A stretch of 64,000 nt of DNA from Absidia repens (lineage: Eukaryota > Mucoromycota > Mucoromycetes > Mucorales > Cunninghamellaceae), in the NCBI GenBank assembly GCA_002105175.1, contig MCGE01000008.1, positions 1,240,001 to 1,304,000 on the forward strand, written 5' to 3'. Every line of letters begins with the position of its first letter. Position 1 is the first letter of the stretch. Positions 46,925 through 57,991 of the stretch are shown one piece after another. Below the pieces are notes generated by a model. It made no database searches and was not told the DNA's origin. It worked only from the letters and a program-made list of their open reading frames with translations. Position numbers and translations under genes: made by a program.

Positions 46925-48695
46925 ATGAATTTCTTTCAGAATTACTCTTCTGCAACTGCACAATCGAAAACAGATGCCAAAGCACAAATCAAACCCTGGG
47001 TTGAAAAATAGTAAGTCTTTGACCTGATCATCCCTATTCCACAGTCTTTAATATGATTTGTTTTTTTTCTTCTTCTTCCTAGTCGACCTAAAACCATCGA
47101 TGATATCTCTTCCCAAGAACAAGCCGTTGCAGTATTGAAAAAGGCTCTACAATCCAATAATGTAAGAACCGAAATGTTTTGGAGCGATTGTACATTTTGT
47201 CTGACTCACTAGCCTTTTCTTTCCTTTTTGTTTTTATTGATAGCTTCCACATTTACTCTTCTATGGTCCTCCTGGGACTGGTAAAACCTCCACCATTTTG
47301 GCATTGGCTCAAGAGTTGTATGGGTAAGTTACGAAATAGAACTCTCTTCCCCTCAATGTTGTGAACTTCTTATTCATATAACCAATGATCGTTTTCTTTA
47401 TTCATAGTCCTAAACTTGCCAAATCTCGTACTCTCGAACTGAATGCCTCTGATGAACGTGGGATCAATATTGTTCGAGAAAAGATCAAAAACTTCTCTCG
47501 GTCTACGCTGTCAGCTAGTGATGGGTAAGCGAATCAATAGAAGTAGAGTATTCAATGTGTATGCGATTGACTCTTTATTATTATTATTATTATTATTATT
47601 AGTGACAGCAAATATCCTAGCCCTCCTTACAAAATCATTATTCTGGACGAAGCTGATTCTATGACCAAAGACGCCCAATCAGCACTTCGAAGAACGATGG
47701 AAGCTTACTCGAAAACAACTCGCTTTTGTATCATCTGCAATTACGTTAGTCGGTAAGGGGAGAGGATACTTTGTCAAAAAAAAAAAAAAAAGTAGGCGCT
47801 CTACGGCGGGATTTCACTCACATCACACGCTTTTACTATTATAGCATTATAGAACCTATTACATCAAGATGTGCCAAATTCAGATTCAAACCACTTCCAA
47901 CTGAAAATTTGACCTCTCGTATTGAAATGATCTGTGATAAGGAAAATGTCCAATTAGCGAATGGTGTAAGTGAGACATCAAGGAAAAAAAAAAGAACCCC
48001 AAATGGGGAGTGGAGTGGAGAGTACGGTGAACTTGGAGAACGATTGATTTAACCATTAAATGTTGTATATATACATACAGGCAATGAATGCTTTGATCAA
48101 GGCTTCCAATGGCGATCTTCGAAAGGCGATTACATTCTTACAAAGCGGGGCAAATTTACACAAAAATGATAGCATCACAGTAGGGACGATCAATGAAATG
48201 GCCGGGGTAAGAATCATATTGTCGTTTTTCCCAAGGGGTGAGGGTGGTTACTGATTGACCGCTGAGGGGGTTTTTTTTTTATCAATAGCGTATTCCGGAC
48301 GAAACAATGGAAAAACTGATCAAGGTCCTGGAATCCGGAAATACCGATGATATCGAGCAAGTGACTCAAGATTTGATGAACACTGGTTATTCAGGCGAAC
48401 TTTTGTTATCACAGGTAAACCCCTCCCCCTCAAAAAAAATCAAATAAGATACATTAAAGGTGTGTGTGTGAATGGCAACTGATATGAATTAACTTTTTGT
48501 GTGGATCGATCATGAATGAAATAAAAGCTACACGATGTGGTGACAAAGAATGAAACACTGAATTTGACAACCTTCCAACAAAGCAAGATCTCACAAATAT
48601 TGGGCACGGCTGATTTCCGTCTTATCCATGGGGCCGATGAACATGTACAAGTCTTCAATGTCCTGCTGCAAATTGGTTTAATTATATCAGAATAG
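46925..48695 (+). CDS. RFC2: Replication factor C small subunit (human RFC4 / yeast Rfc2 type)
   Basis: Clamp-loader ATPase subunit that opens PCNA at primer-template junctions. Nine exons: 46925-47010, 47083-47161, 47244-47323, 47408-47524, 47603-47752, 47845-47965, 48081-48206, 48289-48414, 48528-48695; 350 residues. RFC boxes in order: [14 protein letters not shown], Walker [31 protein letters not shown], Walker [25 protein letters not shown] and sensor 1 [24 protein letters not shown]. The C-terminal part [14 protein letters not shown] and LLSQLHDVV places it closest to human RFC4, which is budding yeast Rfc2. Length is normal. AATAAA near 48746; FOL1 follows in tandem 307 bp downstream. 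Confidence 0.95.
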
Positions 48696-49002
48696 TACAT
48701 TAGCATAGTTTATACTTTTTATATTCATCAATTTCCTTTTTTACACAATAAAAACCAATCCTTTTTTTTTGTTTTTTTTTTTTGTGATCTTACTATGGCG
48801 AATTGGGAGGGGGATATTTATTTGATTGGCTCCCTTCGATTTTGCATGATTTGTAGATGGTTATTGAAAGTCACATCAATAAAATTTGTGGAGTTGTCCA
48901 ACTCCGCTTTTCCCGGCCAAATCATTTTTTTTGCTCTTAAAAAAAAAACTCTCTTTTCTTTCCAATTTTTTTTTCCACAAACCTTATATATTTATATTCA
49001 CC
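48696..49002. other. RFC 3' UTR and FOL1 promoter
   Basis: Contains AATAAA (near 48746), T-rich tracts and a TTATATATTTATATTCACC stretch directly before the FOL1 ATG. No gene seen. Confidence 0.5.
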
Positions 49003-51294
49003 ATGGAAGAAACTCGTGAACTGGACAAAATTCTTATTAAAAACCTTGTATTGAAAAATGTTACTGGGGTGGACTCTTGGCAACGATTAAAGTCTCAACC
49101 TGTGGTGATTACTGTCTGGCTCTACACGGATATTACTGCTGCTGGCGATACTGACCATGTTACCAATTCTATTCACTATGGCCATGTCACCAAGGGGATT
49201 ACAAAGTTGGCGGAAACAAACACTTTCAAGTCATTGGAAGCGTTAGCTCATGCTGTGGTCAAGTTATGTTGTGTGCACTTTGGCGCGGAACGCACGGTCA
49301 TTACGGTGGAACAACCCAAGGCTCTTTTGCACGCATCTGCGTCTGGTGTCCAACTCAGTCGTAGCCGACATGACTTCAAGGATGACGGTGTGGTGGAAAC
49401 TTTAGGCGATGTGTCGAAACTTGGCTATGAAGATAGTGTGTTTGTTCGGGATCTGCGATTACATACTATCATTGGTGTGAATCCTTGGGAACGTGAAGAA
49501 AAGCAGGTGGTGGTGATCAACTTGACTATTTATCCTTCCGACCTACTTTATCCTTCCTCCTCCTCGGCATCTCAACAAGAAGAAAATGATCCCAAGAAAT
49601 CACATCATTTGCGAACCATTGTCCGTACATTGACTCGTCATATTGAAGCCTCTGGTTACAAAACGGTGGAAGCATTTGCAGTGGCGGTGGCTCGTCTGGC
49701 TTTAGAAAAGTGTCATGTCAACAAGATTCGCGTCCGGGTGGAAAAACCAAGTGCCATTCTCTTTGCTGATGCGTCTGGTCTTGAAGTGACTCGTGATATC
49801 AAGTGGCTGCGAAATGTTTTGCAAGAGGAAAAGTTGGCTGGACATCATTTCGCTCACGGTGCTACCCTGGAAGGTCAAGTCGTTGGTAAGAATATTCCTG
49901 CCGATTACACGCATACTGGATTGATTGCTTTGGGATCAAATGTGGGTGATCGTGTGGCGAATATCTATCAAGCATTGGACTTATTGGAACAAGAATGTAG
50001 CTCGGTGGTGGTGGATACCAGCTTCTTATACGAAACCCCTCCTATGTATTATACGGAACAACCCGCCTTCTTGAACGGCGTTTGCAAGATCGTCACTTGT
50101 CTGGAACCCGTGGAACTTTTGGCCAAACTCAAACACGTGGAACATGCCATGGGCCGAACGGCAAGTTTCCGCAATGCTCCCCGACCCATTGATTTGGACA
50201 TTCTATTTTATGATGACTTGGTTATGGAAACGCCTGAACTCACGATTCCTCATGCCAGCATTCAAGAACGCGAATTTGTCCTGTGGCCATTGTGCGACAT
50301 TGCTAAAGGAATGGAACATCCTCGCCTGTACAAAACATGTGGACAACTTTTATCTCAACTCCTCAAGGTGACGGCGGAAAGTGAACAAGGCTCTCTCAAG
50401 ATCAACAAGGTGATTCCTATTCAAAAGGACAAGCAACTGTGGACGTGGAACTCGCAAACGTATATCATGGGTATTCTGAACACAACTCCTGACAGCTTCT
50501 CGGACGGTGGCAGCTATGTAGATGTGGACAAGGCGGTGCAGGCGGCGATGCAGATGAAGGAAGATGGGGCTTCTATTTTAGATATTGGCGGTATGTCCAC
50601 TCGACCTGGTGCAGATGACGATTTCCCTGAAGAAGAAGAAATCCGACGTGTAGTACCTGTTATCCGTCGTCTACGTGAACAAGGCTTTGATTTACCTATC
50701 TCTGTGGACACTTTCCGTGCCGGTGTGGCTGAGGCGGCTGTGGAAGCTGGTGCATCCATGATCAACGATATTAGCGGTGGCTCCAGGGATCCCAAGATGC
50801 TTGAAGTGATGGCCAAATACAAGGTTCCTGTCTGTCTGATGCATATGCGTGGAGATGCCAAAACAATGATGTCCAAAGAAAACACAACCTACGACAATGA
50901 CGATGTGGTGGATGCGATCACTCAACAACTACATGCTCTGATCCGCCGTGCGTTGGCTGCTGGTGTATACCGATGGAATATTGTGATGGATCCTGGTGTT
51001 GGGTTTGCTAAAACTGCTGAACAAGACTTCGATATTTTACGACATTTGGGTGACATGGTGGCTGAAGATGCTCTTTTGGAAGGCTTCCCTACATTGATGG
51101 GTCCCAGTCGCAAGAAATTCATTGGCACTGTGACGGGCGTTGAAGATGCTGGTAAACGGTCCTATGGTACGGCAGGTGCTGTGGCTGCTAGTGTTGCTGG
51201 TGGTGCCAATATCTTACGAGTGCATGATGTCCGTCCTATGTGGGAAGTCGCTCGGGTATGTGATTCGGTTTGGAAGCGTGGTGATCGTCATTAG
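49003..51294 (+). CDS. FOL1: Trifunctional folate enzyme: dihydroneopterin aldolase, HPPK, dihydropteroate synthase
   Basis: Makes 7,8-dihydropteroate from dihydroneopterin and p-aminobenzoate. Intronless, 763 residues. Two FolB-type domains come first (about 1-120: LDKILIKNLVLKNVTG...; about 145-290: FVRDLRLHTIIGVNPWER...KTVEAFAVAVARL). HPPK covers about 303-440 with GLIALGSNVGDRVANI, the YETPPM loop, GRTASFRNAPRPIDLDILFY and HASIQEREFVLWPL. DHPS covers about 487-755 with IMGILNTTPDSFSDGG, ILDIGGMSTRPGAD, SVDTFRAGVAEAA, INDISGG, MHMRG, MDPGVGFAK and GPSRKKFIG; all catalytic blocks appear intact. The order FolB-FolB-HPPK-DHPS is the usual fungal fusion. Absence of introns contrasts with most neighbours. 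ATG in CACCATGG context; AATAAA at 51466-51471. Confidence 0.97.
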   Translation: MEETRELDKILIKNLVLKNVTGVDSWQRLKSQPVVITVWLYTDITAAGDTDHVTNSIHYGHVTKGITKLAETNTFKSLEALAHAVVKLCCVHFGAERTVITVEQPKALLHASASGVQLSRSRHDFKDDGVVETLGDVSKLGYEDSVFVRDLRLHTIIGVNPWEREEKQVVVINLTIYPSDLLYPSSSSASQQEENDPKKSHHLRTIVRTLTRHIEASGYKTVEAFAVAVARLALEKCHVNKIRVRVEKPSAILFADASGLEVTRDIKWLRNVLQEEKLAGHHFAHGATLEGQVVGKNIPADYTHTGLIALGSNVGDRVANIYQALDLLEQECSSVVVDTSFLYETPPMYYTEQPAFLNGVCKIVTCLEPVELLAKLKHVEHAMGRTASFRNAPRPIDLDILFYDDLVMETPELTIPHASIQEREFVLWPLCDIAKGMEHPRLYKTCGQLLSQLLKVTAESEQGSLKINKVIPIQKDKQLWTWNSQTYIMGILNTTPDSFSDGGSYVDVDKAVQAAMQMKEDGASILDIGGMSTRPGADDDFPEEEEIRRVVPVIRRLREQGFDLPISVDTFRAGVAEAAVEAGASMINDISGGSRDPKMLEVMAKYKVPVCLMHMRGDAKTMMSKENTTYDNDDVVDAITQQLHALIRRALAAGVYRWNIVMDPGVGFAKTAEQDFDILRHLGDMVAEDALLEGFPTLMGPSRKKFIGTVTGVEDAGKRSYGTAGAVAASVAGGANILRVHDVRPMWEVARVCDSVWKRGDRH

Positions 51295-52029
51295 TTTAGA
51301 TCTTGGATAGTACTAGGTTTCCCCTCTCTTCTCTACATACACCCATTTTATTCTATTTAACGCATCATTCTTTTCTTTTAGTGTCTTGTTTTATTATTTG
51401 TACATACTAGTTTTCCCTTCTTTTTCGTTTCCCTTACTATTTATTCATTCAACAAATATATTTTCAATAAAATTATACTTTTGACTTGTCAACAATGTGG
51501 TTATTGGGATAGGGTTTAGATTGTGTAACAGGGTCCATTTTCTATAAACTTTGTTTTGTCTTAATATCAATTAGAATACCTTTATATATATATATATATT
51601 CATCTTAGGGCTGTTGGAATTGTGTTTCATGTTGCATTGCATGGGATGATTTATATCTAAAGCACTCAACAATGATTCATATTGCCTATATGATATTTAT
51701 ATTGCAGTCTCCCGCTGTATATCATATTAAGGGGTGCCATATCTGATAGAAAATCCAATTCTGATGATGGTTCAACTATTAAAATTAGCCATGTGATTTG
51801 TTGCAAACAAAAAGACCGATAGAATCAGCGTGTTATCATCTATTTCTTTACATGGAGGGCGTACACAACTATGGCAATGCATGAGGAAACGGGAATTGGA
51901 TATATATTCGAATCCCGCAAAATTATTTTTCTTGCATATACACAAAGCGGGCAAAGCTCAGGACTCTTTAGGTGTACACTGTCAAAGTTTTCAGGAAAAA
52001 AAATTGCCCAATTTATTCTCACGCTCCAA
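51295..52029. other. Intergenic; FOL1 3' side
   Basis: AATAAA at 51466-51471 and an (AT)n run near 51582-51599. Around 51830-52040 both strands have open frames of 60-90 codons, but they are overlapping and unrecognised. No gene called. Confidence 0.4.
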
Positions 52030-52505
52030 AACAACAACAAATTTAATGAATGTCAAGGAGGGGGAGGGGAGGATACAAGGGTCAATCATAATCAAACGGG
52101 ATTGATTACCTGTAAAAAAGAGGATTCTATTATGCAAACTTGAGAGAGACTAATGGGACATATTTCATTGAATTGTGGAAAAATAGACATGTTTTATTTA
52201 GATATAGGTACAAACTATGGACAACTAACGCTAGACTAAGTTAAGGGAGGCTTCTAATGGAGGTCCTAAATCTTGAATCCAAAATGAAAGGGTCTGACCA
52301 TGCATCTTGTAATCCCTGAGCTGAAAACGCTTCTATACTAGTTCTGACACTATTCTAAGTCCAACATAAACGAATAGAATTTGAATAATGAAGAAAAATG
52401 AGGAGAAAAAAAAAAAGTAATCAAAACTAAAGAGAGCCGAAAAATAAAAAAAGGCGGAGAGAGAGAAAATAAACGTTTCACGTGGGCGGGATTTGAATTA
52501 TTATT
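52030..52505 (-). repeat. Dispersed repeat R, copy R5 (left R of the second composite, shortened)
   Basis: CACGTG at 52479-52484, CT-rich run, hairpin core at 52284-52301 (sequence changed to ATGGTCAGACCC but still able to pair). The expected poly(A) position has CTAAATAAAACAT (near 52195). The left portion is shorter than in R3 and R6. Confidence 0.65.
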
Positions 52506-52599
52506 GGGTGAAGGGAGGGGAGCAAACATCAACACGATGGAATTATTCTTTTATTATATCAGTAGCCACCATTTAACTTCAGCAGCATGATGACTCCCT

Positions 52600-53825
52600 C
52601 TTCTTCTTTACGGCAATTGGAATGCTACTACTACTGTTACTATTACCATGTGTATTTTGCTGCTTTCCCAAAAATAAAGCGTGATCTACACAATTGACTC
52701 AGGATAAGCTCAAGATGACAATTCAAAGAGAGCAGAAAAAAAAAATAATGATTGAAGGATGGAAGATATAACAAATGACATGTTTTTTTATTGATGGTGA
52801 TAAGAATCAATTAATAAAAATATTGAGATGCTAATAATAATAGCTAAGCTTGATATCCTTGATGGCTGGCAATCACGCCGATACTAATAGTCACCGGAGG
52901 AATACGACATTGCATGTTCTTGCTTGTTCTTGCTTGTTCCAATGGCTTTGATAACGCAACATCATATGTAAAAGGAGACGCCGCGAGGTCTTGACAATAA
53001 CACCTATAGCAGTAGCGTAAAAGCTTTCTTGATACAGTGGCACTTGACAATAGATAGTTGTAGTTGACTTTACACAGAGTCATGTACCTATGGTAATAAA
53101 AAACAAAAGGGAATTACCGTCCTATCTTTGCAGTTCTTTTGACATTTTGAATACATTTACCTTTTCAAAGACATAGAACACCCTTGATTTTGAGTTGACT
53201 TAATCCCAAAACTAAGGGAGAGAGAGACAAGGAATGACCCCCCACACTCGAATAAAAGGATTGTTCTGGCTTGCTATTTTGGTCAGCTCGTCTCGACTGG
53301 GACTCAATGGGGCTACCTATATTCATACAAAGAATAAAATAAAATACAAGTTCAGTAGGCAAAGGGAAAAAGAATACAGGTTAGTTGACTTACCCTAAAC
53401 ATCCGGTTACTATAGTTTTAACCCCCCATTAGCAGGAGTAAGGGACATGAATTGCTATAAACCCTCCGGTTTGAACGCAACATCGAGGGAACTCCATCCA
53501 CCAGTGCTTCAGGATGCCAATTCCTAAGCTTACCAGAACAAAGAAGCAAAGGCCCGATGAATACAATACGCACCGATTTCGTGTGAAGAAGAAAAAGAGA
53601 ACAGTAAAAAAAAAAACTGGGTTTTTATAGACATGGGAAAAAAATAAAAAACAGTCGCGTCACGAAAGTCATATGTAAAAAAAAAGTTGGTTGTTTTTGA
53701 AATCTCAAAGAGAGCAATGTAAATGCTCTAGAGTGATAATATTTATAAGAAAAGCTACGATGGTTACACAAATGATGGAGCAGGGGTAGAGCTATGTTTC
53801 ATGGAAGAGAAAAGTAATCATGGTG
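52600..53825. repeat. Composite-repeat internal segment B, copy B2
   Basis: Second copy of B, in the same orientation as B1 and again between two R units. It lacks the expanded minisatellite (a short TTCTTGCTTG relic remains near 52918-52940). The segment at about 53092-53603 is about 98% identical to B1, with a handful of substitutions and small indels. It contains the intact-looking small gene at 53212-53634. Confidence 0.65.
53212..53634 (-). CDS. Candidate small three-exon gene in B2 (about 73 residues, signal-peptide-like start)
   Basis: Predicted exons on the minus strand: 53634-53534 (101 nt), 53409-53394 (16 nt), 53316-53212 (105 nt, ending TAG); phases 2 and 0 agree. Donors are GTAAGC and GTAAGT; acceptors are CTATAG and ATATAG. 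The protein would start MSIKTQFFFLLFSFSSSHE, a short hydrophobic N-terminus, and continue YCIHRAFASLFC, NRMFR and SPSRDELTKIASQNNPFIRV. In this frame the three exonic substitutions relative to B1 are synonymous (one Ala, two Arg codons). No family recognised. Downstream GTAAAT...CATAG sites would be a 3' UTR intron. The TATAAAA (53629-53623) overlaps the first codons, so the ATG or the TATA box is questionable. A non-coding RNA is the main alternative. Confidence 0.33.
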
Positions 53826-54572
53826 GGGGAAGCTAGAAGGCAGGCGTTTGATAGGACACGCACAAAACAGCTACAATAGAGGACTTACTCACTACCCGAT
53901 GAGGCAATGGATGGTCCATAAAAGGAATATATTTCATTGAAGCAGAATTGATAGATACAATATCAAGGGAGAGAGGTTCATTGTAGCAAGGGATTTAACA
54001 GAAGCATCTATTGGGGGCTGGGGTAGCAATGAGGGAGACTACTGTGAGGTATGAAGAAAGGTCCACGCTAATCTAAAACATTGGAAAAAATATAATTTTA
54101 TATCTTGTACAAGTCATGAGAAAGACCAATAGATACGTTTGCTATTGAGATACAACAATGCTCAACACTAATCAAAAGGGATTGATTGATGATAATAAAA
54201 GAAGGATCTATTGCATTAAACTTGAGAAAGATTAATGAGACATTTTACATTGAAGTATATAAAAAGAGACGTATTTTATTCAGATGTAGATACACATATA
54301 GATCACCTAATACTAAACTAAGCTAATGAAGGATCTAAAAAATCCAACTAATGTGGTCCCAAATCCTAGATCCAAAATGAAAGGGCTTCCCCATTGCATC
54401 TTGGAATCCCTGAGCTGACAACCTTTCTAAACTAGCCCTGACACTAATCTAAGTCTAACATTACTCCATAGAAGTTGAATGGTGAAGAAAAAAGCGAGAA
54501 TGAAAAGAAAGAGAGACAAAAGAATAAAAATCGACAGGGAATAAATATTCACGTGGGCGGGATATGAAATGT
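53826..54572 (-). repeat. Dispersed repeat R, copy R6 (right R of the second composite)
   Basis: CACGTG at 54550-54555, CT-rich run, hairpin core at 54377-54394, AATAAA near 54279. The left border stretch GCTAGAAGGCAGG is shared with R3. Confidence 0.7.
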
Positions 54573-54845
54573 TTGTTTTTTTTTTGTGGTCTCTCGCTGA
54601 ACTGAGGGTCTGAGAAAGCAAAAAGGCGTGGGGTGTAATCCTGCGGGATGATGAAGATAGTGAATGGAGGAGGAATAAATACAGCAACATATATTTTATA
54701 ACATAATACAAGTAAATGGTGTATTGAGAATTTCAAAATAAAGCTAGATGAGATATACTATTTATTGATAATGAAGAGAGGATAAATTGTAGTAAAAATA
54801 ATAATATATGCTTGTATCAAAAAATAGTAATAATAAAAACCTATT

Positions 54846-56255
54846 TTATTCATAGGGACCATTCATAGGGGTTTTAGGTCGTGTGGTTGGTGTAGGTGAG
54901 GTCGGATTCTTGAGTTGTTTGACACCACCTATACACAGTATGTAAAAAAATAAAATCAATCACATCAGAACCTTTTTCTCATTCCTGACTTTTTTTTTTC
55001 TTTACCTTGTAACGAAAGGTTTTCTGCACCAATTAAGCTATGATGTACATGTTCAATTGACTTAAAGTATTTCACCGTCTATAGTTATTGTTTTTTTAAA
55101 AAATAAATAAATAAAGCCGCATACTGAGCTGTTGCACTGTTTTGCGTATCGTTACACTATGTAATCACTTACCTTGACATGTAATTCCAAAGTGGAGTCT
55201 TCGTCACAAACGATCAATCCTTTGGGATGTAGCTGAATTGCTGATACAGTCCACATATGATTGACACCTTCTTCAATACACTTCGCTAAAGCAATAGCCT
55301 ATATAAGCACAAACCACAAAAAAAAAAAGTCAATCAATGATACCGGAAAGGTCAGAGTTTACCTTATGAGCGCCAGTTATAATAACCACTACTTCACGAG
55401 CATCCATTACAGTTCTATTAAAAAAAGTAAATGATGATGAATAGTCCGTTTTTTTTTTTTTTTTTTTTTTTTTGCATTTTTTCCCAACTTACGCTACACC
55501 AACCGTCAATGCCAATTTGGGCACTTTGGAAATATCACCATCAAAGAATCGAGCATTGGCAATAATAGTTTCATAAGCTAAGGTCTTGACCCGAGTACGA
55601 GATGTCAATGAAGAACCAGGTTCATTGAAAGCAATATGGCCATCTAAAGTCAGAATATAACAACATATTATAAAAAGAAAAGAAAAGAAAAAAGGTCAAG
55701 CAGGAATCCACAATGCTACTATTTTACGTACCTGGACCGATTCCCCCTAAGAAGAGTTCAATCCCACCCACACTATCAATGTCCGCTTCAAATTGTTTGC
55801 ACTCTTCATCCAAGTCAGGAGCATTGCCATTCAGAATATGCACATTTTCAGGCTTGATGTCCACATGCATAAACAGATTCTTCCACATAAAAGAGTGATA
55901 GGATTCAGGATGATCACGAGGAAGCCCCACATATTCATCCATGTTAAAAGTCACCACATGCTTGAAACTGAGATTACCCGCCTTGTAAATTTCCACCATT
56001 CTTTTGTAGACGCCAACAGGGGATGATCCAGTAGGAAGACCAAGGACAAAGGGTCGTTCACTGGTCGGCTTAAATTGGTTGATGCGTTCTTTAATATAAT
56101 TGGCTGTTGTTTTTATCCATTTTTGTTTAGGGTAAGAGAATTATATGTAAGTGTTTGAGACGATGATGACCATTTTGTTTTTTAGGGAAGAAGGAAAGGG
56201 TCTTACCTATATAGCTGGATACTTCATCATAATCTTCTCTCACAATCAATCTCAT
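54846..56255 (-). CDS. NAG1: Glucosamine-6-phosphate deaminase
   Basis: Converts glucosamine-6-phosphate to fructose-6-phosphate and ammonia, linking chitin/GlcNAc breakdown to glycolysis. Seven exons: 56255-56207, 56103-55732, 55643-55493, 55414-55363, 55298-55173, 55078-55006, 54928-54846; 301 residues. It starts [17 protein letters not shown]. Family blocks: [40 protein letters not shown] (catalytic Asp-Glu), [20 protein letters not shown] (catalytic Asp and His), SRTRVKTL and [17 protein letters not shown]. The C-terminal tail ([18 protein letters not shown]) is longer and Pro/Thr-rich compared with bacterial NagB. Its chitin context fits a fungus with a chitin/chitosan wall. Confident assignment. 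Confidence 0.95.
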
Positions 56256-57599
56256 GGTTACTGAATGATTTTTTATATTCTTTTTTATAAAAAAAAGAAA
56301 TAAAAGGAAGAAGGGAAAAGGGAAAAAAAAGGGGGAACCCCGAGAAGGTATTATTTCACTCTTTAGGCGGAAAATGAAAATAGTAACTTCTTAAGCCAAT
56401 CAAATCATTCCTATCACATCATGATTTTTTGATCAGTTCAAAATCGAACCCTCCCCAATTTCTTTGTTCCCACCCTGGTTTCACAATATTTCTTTTAGAT
56501 TCTATCAAAATGAAATCATTCTATTTAAAGTGTATCAGACAAGAAGATTAAGGATTCTTCCATTACATGATCAGCATATACCTTAGAGAAAAAGAAAGGT
56601 AGTGGTCGGTTTATCGTTTCACGGAGATCAAAAATATTTTGATTATGAAAGCATTTTGAAAGTAATTACCTAATTTAGATTGAACCCTTTGATACCTCCA
56701 CAACAGGTATAATTTTGCACTCCCTATGAGTTAAAAAAAAAAAATGAAAAAAAACTCCCACTCTTATAAAACATAAGCAAAAACAGAAGTTCAGTGGATA
56801 GTAAAGTACAAATGAGAATGCATAATCGAGCCTACATACAGAGTGCTTCAAATTTATTTTAGTTTGATCACATTACTATCAGAGGTACTGTCATGGCACC
56901 CAGAATGACCCCTCATTTCTATTATCATCCCAAACCTTTAATTGATCAAGGGTTTTAAAACTTCAGTGAAAGAAGAATTGATTATGATGTCAACTGCAAA
57001 CCATGATCGATCATGCAATCATGCTGAATGATCAAACTTTTTATAGGCCAGGCAAGCTCTGAAGTAGCCGAAGAGTGAAGGGGAAGGCATGGGTCAAGAA
57101 AAAAAAAAAAGTACAGAGGCAGTATGTAATAGCAAAACGAATATTCACAAGATTAATTTTTTTGCCAACGAGATTTAAAATATTGTTAACAGATGATACT
57201 ACGCTAAAAGGGACACAAAAATAAAAATAGAAAGGTTTACCCGTCCTGATATATAATATTTATTACCACTCCTTTGATTGAAAAAAAAAAAAAAAAAAAA
57301 AAAGAAAAACGGTCAATGCTGCTCATAACACACACACAGTTCCATCCCATGGTGACAAAACCCATTTATTGGTAAAGTCAATTGTGTATGTCGATTTGCA
57401 GTTTTTGACATATATATATAAATACAAAAGAAAATGAACATTACCCTACTCTACAAACTCGACGAAGCACTGAGAACGACAGTTAGTCGAAGTTGCCTAA
57501 CACCCAACCTATTTTTCGCACACACACACATATATATATACATATACATATATACAACCATCTACATGAATGTAATTCGTTCGATAAAATCAATTATGA
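56256..57599. other. Intergenic, AT-rich
   Basis: Promoter side of the deaminase gene. A runs at about 56730-56740 and 57280-57303, and an (AT)n/CA tract near 57523-57556. A short open frame (57434-57649) has no family likeness. No gene seen. Confidence 0.45.
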
Positions 57600-57890
57600 G
57601 GGAGAGAGAGATTAACGGTAAAACGACAAGGCATGTTTTATTCAAGTAAATGCATGCTAGGACAACCGACACTAAACTAAGCTAAATAATTAAAGAGGAA
57701 GGCTAATATAATGGTGGGCCCCAAGATCACGGATCCACAATGAAAGGTTTTCCCCATAATGTTTGGTTTGCATTTTCTGAAGTGCCCCTGATTCATGTTC
57801 TAATACTAATCCAAGATCACTGTCAACTCATTGAGTCAACAATGAAAAGATGATGCTTTGAAAGAAGAGAAAAAATCATGTGAGTGGAGT
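57600..57890 (-). repeat. Dispersed repeat R, divergent copy R9 (second subfamily)
   Basis: Close to R8 and R10: the minus strand has CACATG (57877-57882) instead of CACGTG, the core GATCTTGGATTAGTATTAGA, and the hairpin at 57740-57757. The expected AATAAA position reads TTGAATAAAACATG (near 57637). Confidence 0.6.
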
Positions 57891-57991
57891 GTAAATTTCC
57901 CGGGAATTCCTTTGAAGCACAAGAGCGTTTATTATTGTAAAAAAAAAAAAAAGAGAGACAGAGCATATAAAAATAAAACTACTAACGCTAT

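Noticed and set aside
51830..52143. Overlapping 60-91 codon frames on both strands
   Set aside because: Mutually overlapping, unrecognised and partly inside repeat R5.
52030..54572. Intact autonomous retrotransposon or DNA transposon
   Set aside because: No reverse transcriptase, integrase, transposase or helicase motif in any frame of either composite.
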